Made by a program: the position numbers and the translations under genes
NCBI RefSeq assembly: GCF_000340215.1
Contig: NW_006921545.1
Span: forward strand, 835,522-899,521
DNA length: 64,000 nt
From: Pseudocercospora fijiensis CIRAD86
Taxonomy: Eukaryota; Ascomycota; Dothideomycetes; Mycosphaerellales; Mycosphaerellaceae
Direction of reading: 5' to 3'
Shown here: one piece after another, positions 1 through 12,009 of the stretch
How the letters are laid out: each line of letters begins with the position of its first letter
Position numbering within the stretch: the first letter of the stretch is position 1
The notes under the pieces: generated by a model
Database searches by the model: none
What the model was told of the DNA's origin: nothing
The model's input: the letters and a program-made list of their open reading frames with translations, nothing else

Positions 1-448
1 ACCCTACGACAAATAGGGCGAGAACCTTATAGACTCGTTAATCGACGCAGTCCTCGCTAGAGTTATAGCAACTAATATAGTAGATTCGACGAGCTATCTA
101 GGATAAGTTAATTTTACGAAGGAAATCGTAGGGTATAGAGAGGGACTTGCTATAGTAGTAGTAGTAGTAGTAGTAGGGGGGTATATATATAAAGAAAAGA
201 AGAAGAAGAAGAAGAAAAGGGAAATATTAATACTCCTAGAAAGCGACGCGGAAGTAAAGGTCGCGAAAGTAAGGGAAAGCGCAATTATAAGTAAAGCGTT
301 TAAAAGCGCAGTTACGGCGCGTTTTAGAACCGGTAAGTAGGTAAAAGAGCGCGGTTTTAGTAGTCGGCGAAGAAAAGTTACAGTTCGTTAAAACCCTAGG
401 TACGGCAACCCCGACCGGAAAGTAGCGGAAACCCCGAACGTAAAGGAG
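1..448 (+). other. Unassigned left edge with low-complexity coding-like stretch
   Basis: I do not recognise this stretch. It contains a GTA/TAG triplet run near 151-175 followed by a GAA/AGA purine run near 193-225. One plus-strand frame stays open from roughly 145 to 345. It reads as a run of valines, then a lysine run, then a basic segment ending in a TAG that could be a former Trp codon. A hydrophobic run followed by a Lys run would suit a membrane anchor, but composition alone is weak evidence. The sequence is not shared with the equivalent flank of the related segment at 60107. Confidence 0.3.
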
Positions 449-757
449 GAAACTACGAGCGCGTTACTTTAGAGAAGCTTAGATAGGTACAGATCTAACG
501 GATAAAGTAATAGCGATAGAAACTACGGGGGATTTCTATCCCCGCCGAGGAAGGGGAGGAGGACGGGGGTAATATAAAGGGCTACGCCCTAGGTAGAAAG
601 CGCTAGCCTTAGGCATTCGGCCTACGCGACTCTAACCTACTACCTAGCGCTTAGCGTACTATATAAAACTATTCGGATTTACGTAGATAGACTTAGCTTT
701 TTATCGAACCTATTAAGTCTTATATCTAGTATCCGCGTACGCGTTACTTACCCGTAA
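449..757. repeat. Dispersed 0.31 kb segment, copy A
   Basis: This segment is nearly the same as 60107-60422, starting at GAAACTACGAGCGCGTTACT and ending at GCGTTACTTACC followed by CGTAATAC here. Sequence to the left is unrelated in the two copies. To the right each copy joins a different internal position of the same Gypsy family: copy A at the counterpart of about 24640, copy B at the counterpart of about 23750. That fits a separate short repeat, such as a solo LTR or a truncated element with a fixed right end, or a recombination product. No target duplication was found. Confidence 0.55.
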
Positions 758-3700
758 TACCTAGGTATTAATATCGCTTCCTAGTTAAGGCACTTCTATC
801 GCTAGTCGGAATTACCGCTAGGATTAGACCTATCGGTAATATATACGCTGCCCTTTATAGGCTTAATCTTATTAGCTACCCTCTTATATAGGGTATATAT
901 ACTAATCGCTCGTAGAGCCCGAGCTCTCTCTTTTTAACGCTAGGCCTAGAGATTAGCGTAATAAAACAGCGCGTAAACTTTATTAGAAGTCTCCTTATAT
1001 CGGTAGGTATATAGCTAGTAGTCCTAATTTATAATACTCGCGAAAATATTAGATTCGTAATAATACCCCTAGGATAGTATTAGACTCGCGCTCTTATTAG
1101 TTAGTTCGGATTTAGGTAGACCTGCCTCTAGCGACGATATATATAATAGTATTTTTACTAAGACTTATATACTAGGTAGTCGCTATATTATTATACTTGC
1201 TATCGCCTAGAGCATTCGTCTCCTTAGTATAGAACCTAGAAACTTGCCTTAACGTACGGATCGGTATACTTCTAGATATAACCTATTTAAGCTATACTAA
1301 CTTTTAGTATAGATTGTCGGTCTTATAACCGCGCCCTATCGTTTCCTAAAGCCCGTCGTAAGGCAGCTAGAATGTCCTTATAGGTCCTTTAGCTAGTATT
1401 GCCGATATAACTAGTAAATATAACCTAACTACCCTTATAGTTAGCGATAGTTCCCTCCTAATAGCTATCGTTATAGTTACGCTAAACGCCTCGGTCTATA
1501 CGAGACTATAGTCGACCTAGAATAATTAGTATATTTAGGTCTACGGTAATCTAGAAGGTAAAGGAAAAGTATATACCGAAGGCGTCTACTATAATATTAT
1601 AGTAGGTACCTACTAGCGTAACCTCCCTATTTACTCCCTATATACCGAGGGAGACGTCTCTATTTATTTGTAGCTTAAGCTATTTAGCCTAAAGCTTACT
1701 TATAATAAGTAGCTCTAAACTATTATTAAGCATTGCTAGTCTCTACTAACTATAGTTCCCGATAGTAACTTAAATATAGATAGCGGGGACGATAGTAAAG
1801 GAACGGGTAACTACGGAAAGGTCTATATTATTAGGGATAGAGTAAAGTTCCTTAGGTCGAGGAGGTCCTACTCGACCGATTTATTAGCTAGTAAATCGGA
1901 TAGCCTTAATAAAAACTAAAACTAAAATAGGGTCTAAGGCATTATTATTACCTCGGCCTATCTCCTTAACCCCCTCTTCGTTAGTATTATCGATATTCTC
2001 CTAGTTCTTAAAGATTACCGACTCGTTATCTACTAACTCTATAGTACCTAAAAATCTAGGGAGGAACTATAGGGAGGAGATATCGATATAGTCTTCTTAT
2101 CCCTATTTTCTTCGGAGGGTAGCGAGGTCTTTTATGAAGATAGCATCGTTAGGGATTCGGCTCTAGAATAGGTTAATAGGCAAACCGTATACTAGTAGCT
2201 ATCCTATAGATACGTTAGACTTAAGGTCTAGGAACTATAAAGCCTAGAAGATAGCGCCTAGAAGAGAGCATTTGCCTTTATATCGTAGGAGTTAGTAGGG
2301 ATAGTACTATACTTCTTTATATACCTATTAAAGCGAAAGCTCTTAAAATCGGCTAACTTCCGCTTATAGGCCGGTAGAATAGCTAAGCCTAGGGTACTAC
2401 TAATATCGGTAGTATTATCTTCTATATTAATCTCTAGAGTCTCTAGGACAACTAGGCTCCCTATAGATATAGTGCTAGCTTAGGTAGCGCGGTCTCTAGC
2501 TATCTAGAGAGTCTTAGTTTTAGCTATTAACTCTCGCTATTATTTAGCCTTATCGGTAGCCTTGTTCTTTAGTACCCTAGTAGGGGCTGCCGTACTAGGG
2601 CGAGTAGGGTTCTACGCGCCTTTACCCTTGCCTTAGGACTAGGTTTAGGACCTCGTAGTAGCGTAGGCACCTATACTACTCTTAGTAACAGCGTAAACGT
2701 TAGCGACTAAGTCCTAGTCCTAAGAAACAAAGTTAACTTTAACGGCCTTAGTAGTACTATTACTACCTCGCTTCTTAATATGTTTTACCCTAACCTTCTA
2801 AGTCTCTCGTTTAGTAATAGCGGCGAGGGTACTGCTTCTAGTCTCCTTAAACTCGATCTTTCCGCTATACTTCTTCTCTAGAAGGGTCTTAAGTTAAGGT
2901 AGCTTTAGTCGAAATCGATCTTATCGCCGGTATCGGTATAATAAAACCGGCTATTTACTTATATAACGAGCTTCCTATTAAGAAGATCTTTCTAGATAGA
3001 GTAGTCCGATTAGATATATTTAAAACCGCTATATATCTAGCACTTACTATCTAAGTCGAAATAGATCTTCCGTATACGTAGATATTAACTAAAGAGGCTT
3101 TAGGATAGTTAGGGTCGGGGAACTAGTAGACCGGGAGTATATCCCTTAGTATAGTAGTATTAATAACCTTCCTAACTCGCTATAATACTTTCGTATTAAG
3201 ATTAAGCTAGGCTAGGGATTTAGCTAAGTCTACTATATCCTACAAGTATATAGTAATAGTAGGAGTTATAGTCTTAGGACCGTTTTACGACTTAGGGAGG
3301 AACTTAGGTCCTCTATTAACTCTAAAGGAATCGTTTCTAAGCTATACTAGGTTATTCCTATCTTCCCTATAAATAAACTTCCTCGTATTAGCGGAGCTAT
3401 CTATATCGGCCTTAATACACTTTAGGACCTCCTTATACTTACGAAAACTCTTAGGATCGGCTTCGCTAAGCTTATAGCGACGGAAGATACGCTAAGCTAT
3501 AGGCTACGGTAACCCCTAAAGGAGTAGCCTCGTTCTCTAAGAATTCTTAAGGTCCTTCTAGTTGATAATATCCGCTAACTTAACAAATTCGCGGATATAC
3601 TCCCTTAGGTCGTCTTCCTTAGTACGCTTCGTTAGATAGAGGGCCTTTAGCTATCTACGACTACCTTTAATACGACGGCTATCGCGCTCCCGATACTCTC

Positions 3701-5010
3701 TTTAAAAGGCCTAATTAAAGGTTCTCCTAGTCGGTATTAGACTTGTCGTCCTTTTCTAGGTAGCTAACTAGTATTCTAAGGATTCGGTAAAGCTTAGTAA
3801 TAGTAGTCCTTATAAGGGACCGGATCTTATACTAGTCGGACTCCTTATCGGGTTCGTATACAATTAGAGCGTCCTTAAAGCGCTCTATATATACTATAGC
3901 ATTCTACCCTTTAAATAGAGGGTTTCTACCGCTTTCTAGCTTAGGTAGGCGGCGCCTATTCTAACGGAGAAGCTTAGTTTGCTTCTCGATTATCTTTATA
4001 ATAATATTATAGAGTACCTGTAGCGTAGAGGGCCTAATAGCCTCTCCTAGTTAGACGGCGCTTATAATAACTAGTCGTCGCCTAATTTCCTCGTTAGTAG
4101 AATTAGGAGGATTGTCGGAGTAAGAGGATCCTACTAATTCGTAATATTCGTCTTTTCTTAAGCTTATTCGGTTATTAGAATAAAATAGTTAAGATAGTAA
4201 TAAAATACTATATAAAAGTGTTTTTAGTATAGTTAGTAGGTTTGTTTCGATATTGCTATACGAGAAGTAGTATAGGCTGTTTTCCCCTAATAATACCCCT
4301 AGGATAGTATTAGGCTTTACCCTCCTAGTAGTCGCCTAGATACTACTAGGAGCTTAATTTAGTAATTTTTAATAAAAGGCCGCTCGGAGGGAGGAACTAT
4401 AACCTCTATTTACTCCTAGATCCTAGAGACTAGCTCCCTCTTATCTCTTTTAGCTAGGCGGGGGGTAGGGGGCCTTCTTTCCTTAGTAGAAGGCTAAGTA
4501 CTATCTAAGCGAGGCTGCGAATCGGGGAGTAGTCTATCTAATTAATAGAGGAACTCTCTAGTTATCTAACTTACTATCTAGAAGTTGCTATCGATCGATA
4601 GTCTTAGCGGGACCCGGTAAGGTTAATATATAATTAATCTATCTCCCTTTTTAGGCTACTAGTCCGCGTTGCTATCCTATAATAGGGCCGGTAGGCGGTA
4701 GCTTATCTCGAGTAAGTAGTACTAAATAGGTCTTCGACCTAGAGCCGAGTCCTTAGAAACTAGCTATAGTCGTAGGCTAGGCCCTAAGCTATAATAGTCC
4801 TAAGGGTTTGTAGCTTTTCGGGGTTAAAGAGATGCCCTCGTTAAGAGGTTCTTTGCTTATTATAATAGCCTCTCGAGATACTTCTATATCGTCTATATCG
4901 TAGGCTCTTATTATACCCTCGCTCTAGTTATAGCTATTCGTACCCTAAGACTACCTTCGATATACCTATACCTATTAGATATAAAGAGATAGCCCTACCT
5001 TTAGCTCTAA
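758..5010 (-). mobile_element. Ty3/Gypsy retrotransposon copy 1, internal region (partial)
   Basis: This is the internal part of a minus-strand Gypsy element whose 5' LTR lies at 5011-5292. It is collinear with Gypsy copy 2 (24640-28977) over gag and the stretch between gag and reverse transcriptase. The integrase half is missing because the sequence switches at 757 to an unrelated segment. The gag-like part lies at about 3350-4160. The junction TTAGAGC next to the LTR at 4990-5010, read on the minus strand, is a plausible primer-binding site after TGG to TAG change. Stops are frequent and no function remains. The family is clear by comparison with copy 2, where reverse transcriptase and integrase motifs can be read. 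Confidence 0.85.
3350..4160 (-). pseudogene. gag: Gypsy gag remnant, copy 1
   Basis: On the minus strand this is the counterpart of 27400-28060 in Gypsy copy 2, which reads as a Retrotrans_gag-type capsid domain. Shared landmarks are a YRERDSRRIKGSRA-like stretch and a YIREFVELADGI-like stretch, seen here with RIP substitutions. Gag would form the cytoplasmic virus-like particle that encloses the element RNA. Stops interrupt the frame, so it is a dead copy. The start is not determinable because ATG codons are largely converted to ATA. Confidence 0.65.
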
Positions 5011-5292
5011 TAAAGGACGGAAACTAATACTACTACTACTACTAGTAGTAGTAATAGTATAGGTAACCGAGGGTAATATAACCTATAATAATATAGGTAG
5101 CTATAATTAGCAATATAGAATAACAAATAGGTCGCTTAGGCTAGTAATAGAGCCCTATAATATAGGCACTATAGAAGTGTAATATAAATAGTATACTATA
5201 CGAGGTTAATAATCCGTCTACTATATAGAAGGAGGCCTCTTTTATAGGCTTAAACCCTAGCCTATAGGTATAGGGCCGGTTACTAGCTAATA
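5011..5292 (-). repeat. LTR of Gypsy copy 1 (5' LTR, minus orientation)
   Basis: A 282-bp LTR that matches 20893-21172 and the split LTR 28978-29129 plus 35437-35564. Read on the minus strand it starts TATTAGCTAGTAACCGG and ends CCGTCCTTTA. TG...CA ends converted to TA...TA by RIP would explain the missing canonical termini. It contains a short TACTACTACTAC/TAGTAGTAG inverted run near 5029-5055. Its right neighbour is Copia sequence, so the Gypsy element probably inserted into Copia. Confidence 0.9.
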
Positions 5293-7108
5293 CTAGTTAG
5301 CTACCTTCGTACGTAGCATTAGTAGAGATATTATCTATTTGTTATCTAATAATAAAGGAGGCATCTTAGGCCTTCGGTTTCGATCCTACCTATATAATAA
5401 CTATACTATATAGAGGCTAATAGCCCTATAAATAGTAGAATAGGACCTAGCTAAGCGAGTAGGCCGTACTATTATTAAGGTAGCTCGAGCCTTAATAATA
5501 TATACTAGATTTCTATATAAATTATAGCTAGAAGTAGTTTATATAGCAAACTTCCTAGCTAATAGGTTACTAAGCTTACCTACTGCCGATCTACTAATAC
5601 GTATACTATACGAGATTAGTACTAGACATAGGCCTAATATAGCTTAAATCTACTAACTTAGAGTAAGAGTATATCTAGTAATCTACGGCATAGAGATAAC
5701 TAATAGCTAAAGGAAGGCTATACTACTAAATACTAGAAAGCTAGCCTTACGTACCTATATTAGATACCTATATAGTTGTGAGGGACATTCTATCTACCGG
5801 ATATAGGTGCCCTTACGAATAATAATACTACGTATAAGAGATATTCTCTTTAACGAGACTAAGTTCTATAATAGATATAATAACAACCTAGGTATTATTA
5901 TAACTAACTAAGAGCTTATAGAAGAATATAGTAATCTCGAAGAGCTAGAAGCATCCGCCGCGGAGTATATAGTTTAATAAACTTTAAGAACTATACGATA
6001 TATCTCTAGACCCTATTAGGTTTAGAGCTAAGTAGGTAGATATACTAATAGGACCTAGTCGACGTATAATAATTAACCCTATAAGGCTAGCAGATAATCC
6101 TTTTAGATAAGAAATATCTTAAAAACTACTACCGGTACTACTAATTAAGCCGTAGCTTATATAGGTGCCTTAACTATAGAAATAAGACTTTCTTATTAAT
6201 CTACGCGAAACACTATAACCGCGAAATAATATACGGGATAGATTAGTAGACCTAACTATTAATTAGCGACCTAAGAACGATACTAGTACTTATATCCCTA
6301 CTAACAATATAGGCGTACTAGGTTACGTAGATAATATAGATATAAATTTACTCCGTATAGAGCTTAGTAAATTGCTAATACTAATTGAAGCACTTAATAT
6401 ATCTTATCGTTACTTACTAAATATAGGAGGTCCGTACTATTAAGTTAACAACCCTTATAAACGATAGCGAGTAGCGGTATATTGGTAATCGAGAACAAGC
6501 GAGAACCCTTCTATAGTTTAGTAACCTTTATATAGTAGCTAAGTATAAAGTAGGATTAATATATATAGTATTAAGTAATTAACTAAACAATAATGTACTA
6601 CTACTTCCTCGTAACAAAGATAACCCGACCCTTACTCTAAAAGTAATAGACTTACTAGCCGAGCTACGTAACTAGCGCTAAGTATAGAAGAGCTAATTTA
6701 AAGAGTATTAGGTATACGCTAGAAGAGTAGAGTTTAACAAAGCGCTAAAGACTAATATCTTTAAGTAGGTAGATATAGAAAAGCAATGCAATTATAACCT
6801 ACTACTACTTATATAGATATTTAAATATAAAAGCGATATTAAAGGAAGGCTAGTAAGATTCAGAGTAAGAGTATATATAAGAGGGGATCTATAGAAGAGT
6901 ATATAACTAGATATATACAGTTCTATACTAGTAGCAAGGGTATTCCGTGCCCTAATAGCTATTACTACTACCTTCAACCTAGAAGCTAAACAAATAGACG
7001 CGGTTAAAACCTTCCTAAATGCTAGCCTACCTTACAATCTATCCTTAAAGCTACTAGAAGGATTTAAATAGAAAGGAAGGGTACTAAAGTTGTTATAGGT
7101 ACTATATA
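5293..7108 (+). pseudogene. pol: Ty1/Copia pol fragment (integrase end and reverse transcriptase start)
   Basis: The plus strand encodes the second half of a Copia integrase followed by the beginning of the reverse transcriptase. Near 5450-5600 it reads like the conserved Copia stretch after the catalytic Glu (GRTIIKVARAL, then YKLWLEVVYTANFLANRL with Trp as TAG). Near 6820-7080 it reads as the Copia RT entry: VRFRVRVYIRGD, then KQIDAVKTFLNASLPYNL and LKLLEGFK. Gag, protease and the first part of integrase are absent: the left side is cut by the Gypsy LTR and the right side by the LINE. The YxDD part of RT is therefore missing. TAG/TAA stops from RIP are frequent. Family assignment is firm, exact limits approximate. 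Confidence 0.85.
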
Positions 7109-7129
7109 GATAGATAGATATTTCATTTG

Positions 7130-10100
7130 CCTGTTGTAGTGCCTTTCGGCCTATATAGGTCTGTTTCTATATATTGTTTTGGGTAGGAAACCAACTTGGT
7201 TAGTAAAAACCTCCCTCCTGTCCTATTTACAAGTATTAATCTTCCTCGTTTCCCTATTTTCCTTCCTCTAAGGTGTACTAGTGTTATAGTTATTACCCTC
7301 TAACTACCTTGCCTACTGCCCTGCCCTTCTTTCCCCCTCTTCTTCCCTCCTTCTTATCTACTCCTTAGTTTCCCTTACTAGTGCGAATTGTTGTACAAAT
7401 CCCTATTTAATAATCTACTTTACTATCCTCTTTAGGTCTTCTTTGCTCTAGATTAGCTTGTCGTATTCCCTTTCTATTACTTTTAGTCTCTAATTACTTC
7501 TGCCTTCTAACTATTAAGGGCAGACTAGCAGTATATACTTAGGGTTCTAAGATTGGTAGCTATATTAGCAAGCTCTGCTTTCAATTCCTAGGACGTTTCT
7601 TCTAAATAGGTAAGATCTAAGTCTAATATATTCAAATCTGATTTAGATAGCTAGGCTTGCCTCGGCCCTGTTTAGGTCCTTATAGAGCTAGTAGTTGTAT
7701 TAACTAAATTTGATTAGTGCCTTTAGGGTTCTTAGTCTAACTTGTGTTTTGTTCTATTCCTGCTCCTATAGATGTCTAGCAATTGATTCTACTAGGCTTT
7801 GTTTCCCTCCCTTTAGCTTGTCTTCCTTCGGCCTTGTATTTAGTCCCTAAAGCTCTTTCTCTAGCATTTCTCTTATTAAGACTCTATATTGCTCTAGGTC
7901 TTTAACTTTCTAGGGAGTTATTTATAGTCTATCTCGCCTCCTAGTCCTAATGTATTAGGCTTTTATCTTGTCTAGTGCCTTTTGAATAGTCTGTTAGGCT
8001 AGGTATTCTATTGTCTTTGCTATATATTAGTGTCTTAGTCCCTTAAAGTATTGTTTAACTAGTGGGATCCCTAATTCTATTTCTACTACCCTTATTAGTA
8101 TAGTTTTGTATGCTCCTAGGATTTTCTTTAGGCTTTAGGTTTAGGACCTACTAACTAGTTACTTAATCCTCTTTAGTGTTTTCTCCTAGGCTGTCTATAT
8201 CTGTGCTCTATATAGTATTGCTAGCTTAACAATTGCTTTGTATATAACTTTAGCTTTCTCGAATGTAGCCCCCTATATAGAGGCTATAAGCCTATTAATA
8301 GATTGTATGTTAGCATCTGCCCTCTGCTTTGCCTTCTTTACTTATAGTCCCTAATTCAGTTTTGGATCTAGCTAGATCCCTAGTACCCTAAGCTCTACTA
8401 ATAGTTGGGTTTTAAAGCCTTAGATAGTGATTGATTGCTTTATATTATAGGTTGATTTAGCCTTGCTAAAGTAGATAAGCTAGTACTTTTCTAGGGCGAA
8501 TTTTGCTCTATACCTCCTTGCCTATTTTTTATACTCTTAGTACTTCTCTTCTAGGATCCTGTAGTTGGTTTCTATTATCTTAGACTAGGCTAGGATGTTT
8601 GTATTATCTATAAACCCTAATACTAATGTGTTTTTTAATTCTAGGAGTAGGAGTAGGTCTACTATAAAGATAAGGAAGAGGATTAGGGAGAGTGTTAATC
8701 CTTAGGGGATTCCCTTCTTAGTTAGCATTAAGTCTAATTTGAATTTGCCTAGAATAAGCTGTGTTAATCTTTCCTATAGGAAGGACTAGATAAATTGGAC
8801 TATCTAGTTTAGTATAGCTTTCTGTTTAAGTATATATAGGAGCCTTTTATAGGAGATATTATTAAAGGCTCCTAAGATATTAATAGAGAGGAGGGTTGCT
8901 ACCTAGTTTTGACTATAGTGCTAGATATGCTTAATCTATTCTATAATTAGTTCTATAGCTATTAGTATTGACCTCTTCTTTCTTCCTCCTATCTAGCCTT
9001 TAGGAAGGATGTTCCTTTCCTCGGTAAAGGTTGTTAGCCTTTCGGCGACAATTTTTTCTAGTACCTTACCTATTATATTAAGTAGGGCTATTAGTCTGTA
9101 GGCCTTAAGCTATATATAGTCTTCCTTCTAGGGCTTCCTTAGCACTACTGTTAGGGACTTCCTAAATAGTCTTAGGTAGTGTCCTAGTGCTAGGCTTTAT
9201 AAAAAGATATTCGCTAGTGCTAGGGCTAGCCCCTTCCTATATACTTTTAGGAGTTTGTTATAGATCTTGTCTTCTCCTAGTACCTTATTACCTAGAATTT
9301 TCTTCAGGATCCTTTTAATAGTTTCGGGTTTAACCTAGGTGTCTCTTAGTGTGCCTAGCAGTAGAGTCTCTTATTCTTTCTCCTTTATATCTAATAGGTC
9401 TGCTTATACTTCTCTATAGAAGAAGTAGTAGCCTAGGGCTCTTGCTTTCCCTTCTATTATAGTCTATATTTGTCCTTATTAGTCTATAATGTCCGGGAAT
9501 TGTAGTAGCATATCCTTGTCCTGTTTAGGTCTCCTTATCTATTTGGCTATCCTCTATATCTCCTCTAGTTTCTTTATAATTATTCCTATTATAGATCTCT
9601 ATTCTTGTATCTTGTCTTTCTTAATCTAGATCTTCTTTTCCTAGTAGGCTTTGTTATAGTTATCCTATACTTCCTAGGTATAGGTTTGTATCTACTATCT
9701 CCTTACCTTCCTTGCTGCTTTAACCTTCCTTATATACTTACTAGTCTAGTATAGTTGCTAGTATAGTGAATGTTTCTTTACTAGGGTATGCTTTCTAGCT
9801 ACCTGTTTTAGGATTCCTATTAGTTCTTCTACTACCTTGTTAATATCCTCTAGCCTTAGTAGATGCTTTATTAAGAGTTCCTCTAGTTTTAGGTCCCTTT
9901 CTAGTTCCTCCCTAATCCTACCCTATTAGGTACCTTTCTAGTTGAGCTTCTCCTCTAGTTCCCTTTCCTAATTAGCTTAGATATTTAGCTCAATCTGTAC
10001 CGGGAAGTAGTCTAATAATTCTTCTAGTTCCTAGTTAACCCTGTATCTTATAATCCTGTTCCTAATCTAATGTAATATAAAGTATAGGTCTAGTATACTA

Positions 10101-10700
10101 CTGCTTCCTCTTACCTCCTAAGTAATTAGTCCCTTTAGGGTAACAATTTCTATTCCTTCCCTCTCTAATATGTTAATTAGTCTTCCTACTAGGAAGTAGT
10201 AAGCTAGGGTAAAGTCTAAGCCCTAGAGGGGGTAGTAGAGGTTGAAATCCCTAAGTAGGATTTAGTAGGTGTTCCCCTAGATAACTCTAGGTAGTCTTTC
10301 TAGGGTTTTTAGTTAGGTACTGCTTCTTAAGTCTAGTAGTAGGTTGTATATACAGTAGACTTAGAGTATACCTTAGGATGTCTCTACTTAAACTAATGTT
10401 AGGTTCCTATCCTCCTATAGTATAGCCTACTAGGTTTCTATATCTATCTCCTTACTAATATAGATGCATGTCCTTAGGGCTCCCTAGTTGTAGATAATTA
10501 GGTAGTATCTTAGGTCTTTGACTATTGCTAGTCTCTTTGTATATAGGTTGAGCTAGGGCTCTTAGATTATAATAATATAATGTTCTTTTAGGTTTAGTGC
10601 TTAAAGGAAGCTCCTCTATACCTTGTCTTTGCTCTTATTGATATTATACTATATAATGTTTAGTAATATTGCAATGTTTATTAAGTTTTATCTATATTAT
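7130..10700 (-). pseudogene. LINE ORF2: endonuclease and reverse transcriptase
   Basis: Read on the minus strand, the N-terminal part carries an exonuclease-endonuclease-phosphatase domain, with a RDFNLYYPLQG stretch near 10220-10252 matching the GDFNxHHPxWGG motif of LINE endonucleases. The reverse transcriptase follows with, in order, IGKVLEKIVAERL (about 9040-9080), LPKGQIGGRKKRS (about 8970-9010), a SINILGAFNNIS box (A), KKGIPQGLTLS near 8700-8730 (box B) and GFIDNTNILA at 8585-8614 (box C, normally FxDD). The second catalytic Asp is Asn, as expected from G to A change. A YRAQIQTA stretch near 8205-8230 lies where fungal LINEs read GxxxW. Stops are mostly TAG at former Trp. The protein would nick DNA and prime reverse transcription at the target. 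Confidence 0.85.
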
Positions 10701-10879
10701 TTCCCTATAAGTTTTCCTTTAGTCTTCCCTCACTTTAGACTAATATTTGGCTAAGCTTTATCTGCCCTACTTCCTTTCCTGTAATGTTAAGGTATCTTAG
10801 TCTCCCTAGTTACTAGTGACTCTCTTGTACTAGTAAGGCCCTAAATGTGAACCTATCATCTTGCCTAGACCTCTTTTGT

Positions 10880-11970
10880 AGTACTTAGCTAGGTTGCTTC
10901 TACACCTAGCTGCCCTAGCTTGTTATATATCTTTTTAGTATATTGATTCTAGCTTCCTTCGCTTTTCTAGCTGCCTATATTCTTACTAGGCATTCCTTCG
11001 CCTAAGAGGGGTGTCTTTTAGTATAGTATGTATATCTTGCTTCTCCCTTGTATGCTTTGTATTCTTTAACCTAGTGCTCCCCTATATAATAGGAGCAGGT
11101 ATTAGTTGTCTTTATACATTTAGCTGCTAAGTGTCTATAGTATTGACATTTGAAGCACTATATTATCCTATAGTTGCTTCTATGTATCTCTGTTTCTAAT
11201 CTTTTAAAGTCCTAGAACAACCCCTAGTCTAGTACTATATTAGCCTACTCTACACTCCCTACCTAGATAATTAGGGAAGACTGCTTCTTAGTCTCTTCGA
11301 TTTTCCTTTTAATCTATGCCACTTTTGTAATCTTTAGGCCTAGGTATATAGCTTGGTTTTGTCTCTATAGGCTCTTAATATCCTATTCTTCCTTAAAGCT
11401 TCTTATTATACTATAGGCTATAATTATAAATTGCTATTAGGAGACCTTTGCTGTTTTCCCTATCTTGGTTGTCTATTCTTTTTGTGTTTCTAGCTTCTTT
11501 TTGTCTTGCTCTTATACTATAAATAGCTTAATTACCCCTTTACCTTCGTTCCTAGCCTTAATTACCTCTTTAACTACAATTCTTTCTACAATCTCTTTCC
11601 CTATAAGTCCTTGGATTTCCTTTTACTCCTATAGGTCCGTAACGTAGACTCGAACTACTGTCCTTAGGGGCTTTAGCGCCTCCTAACTAGCTACTGCTGC
11701 CTAGGTGCGGTAGTTTAGGCTTGTCTCCTATTGTTTCTTCGTAATCTTTGCTACGACTATATTAGCTACCTTTGTAATTACGTGGCTTGCCTAGTTATAG
11801 ATTGCTTTTAGTCCTCTAAGGAGTTCTAAAATCATTATCCTATATGCCCTCTTAGGGGTTCGTCTATCTTCTGCCTTTAGCACCTCCTCTACCCTAGTAT
11901 ATAGTGCTTTCTATTCGTCCTCCCTTCCCTCTTAACTATCTTCCCTTCGTCTCTGATTGTTCGCTGCTAT
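10880..11970 (-). pseudogene. LINE ORF1: gag-like protein with CCHC zinc knuckles
   Basis: On the minus strand a CFKCQYYRHLAAKC stretch at about 11120-11160 is a CCHC zinc knuckle, with Gly changed to Arg just before the His. It is followed at about 11085-11110 by CSYYIGEH, which looks like a second knuckle that lost a Cys (TGC to TAC). Upstream, toward 11960, is a region with Ala/Thr/Val-rich and Lys-rich stretches typical of fungal LINE ORF1. The protein normally binds the element RNA. The N-terminal start was not resolved. Confidence 0.72.
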
Positions 11971-12009
11971 CGTTTCGCCTCTCTTACTATATAGGCTAGT
12001 ATATAGTAC

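Larger units (their letters stand above)
7109..11995 (-). mobile_element. LINE (non-LTR retrotransposon, Tad1/I-like), minus strand
   Basis: A nearly full-length non-LTR element. On the minus strand it has ORF1 with CCHC knuckles (about 11960-10900), then ORF2 with apurinic-type endonuclease and reverse transcriptase (about 10700-7150). The 3' tail on the left (7095-7125) ends in an ATCT/TATC simple repeat rather than poly-A. Base use differs from everything around it: on the plus strand TG stays common (for example 7123-7215) while CA is almost gone, so mutation hit one strand. Read in the coding sense this converts Trp codons to TAG but spares Gln codons, so the frames stay unusually open. 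It abuts Copia at 7108 and MULE sequence near 12000. No clear target duplication was found. Confidence 0.88.

Noticed and set aside
6792..6977. Open frame of 61 codons on the minus strand
   Set aside because: Antisense to the Copia reverse transcriptase, which is the real coding sense here.
11465..11647. Plus-strand open frame of 60 codons
   Set aside because: Antisense to LINE ORF1. Composition reflects the one-strand mutation bias.
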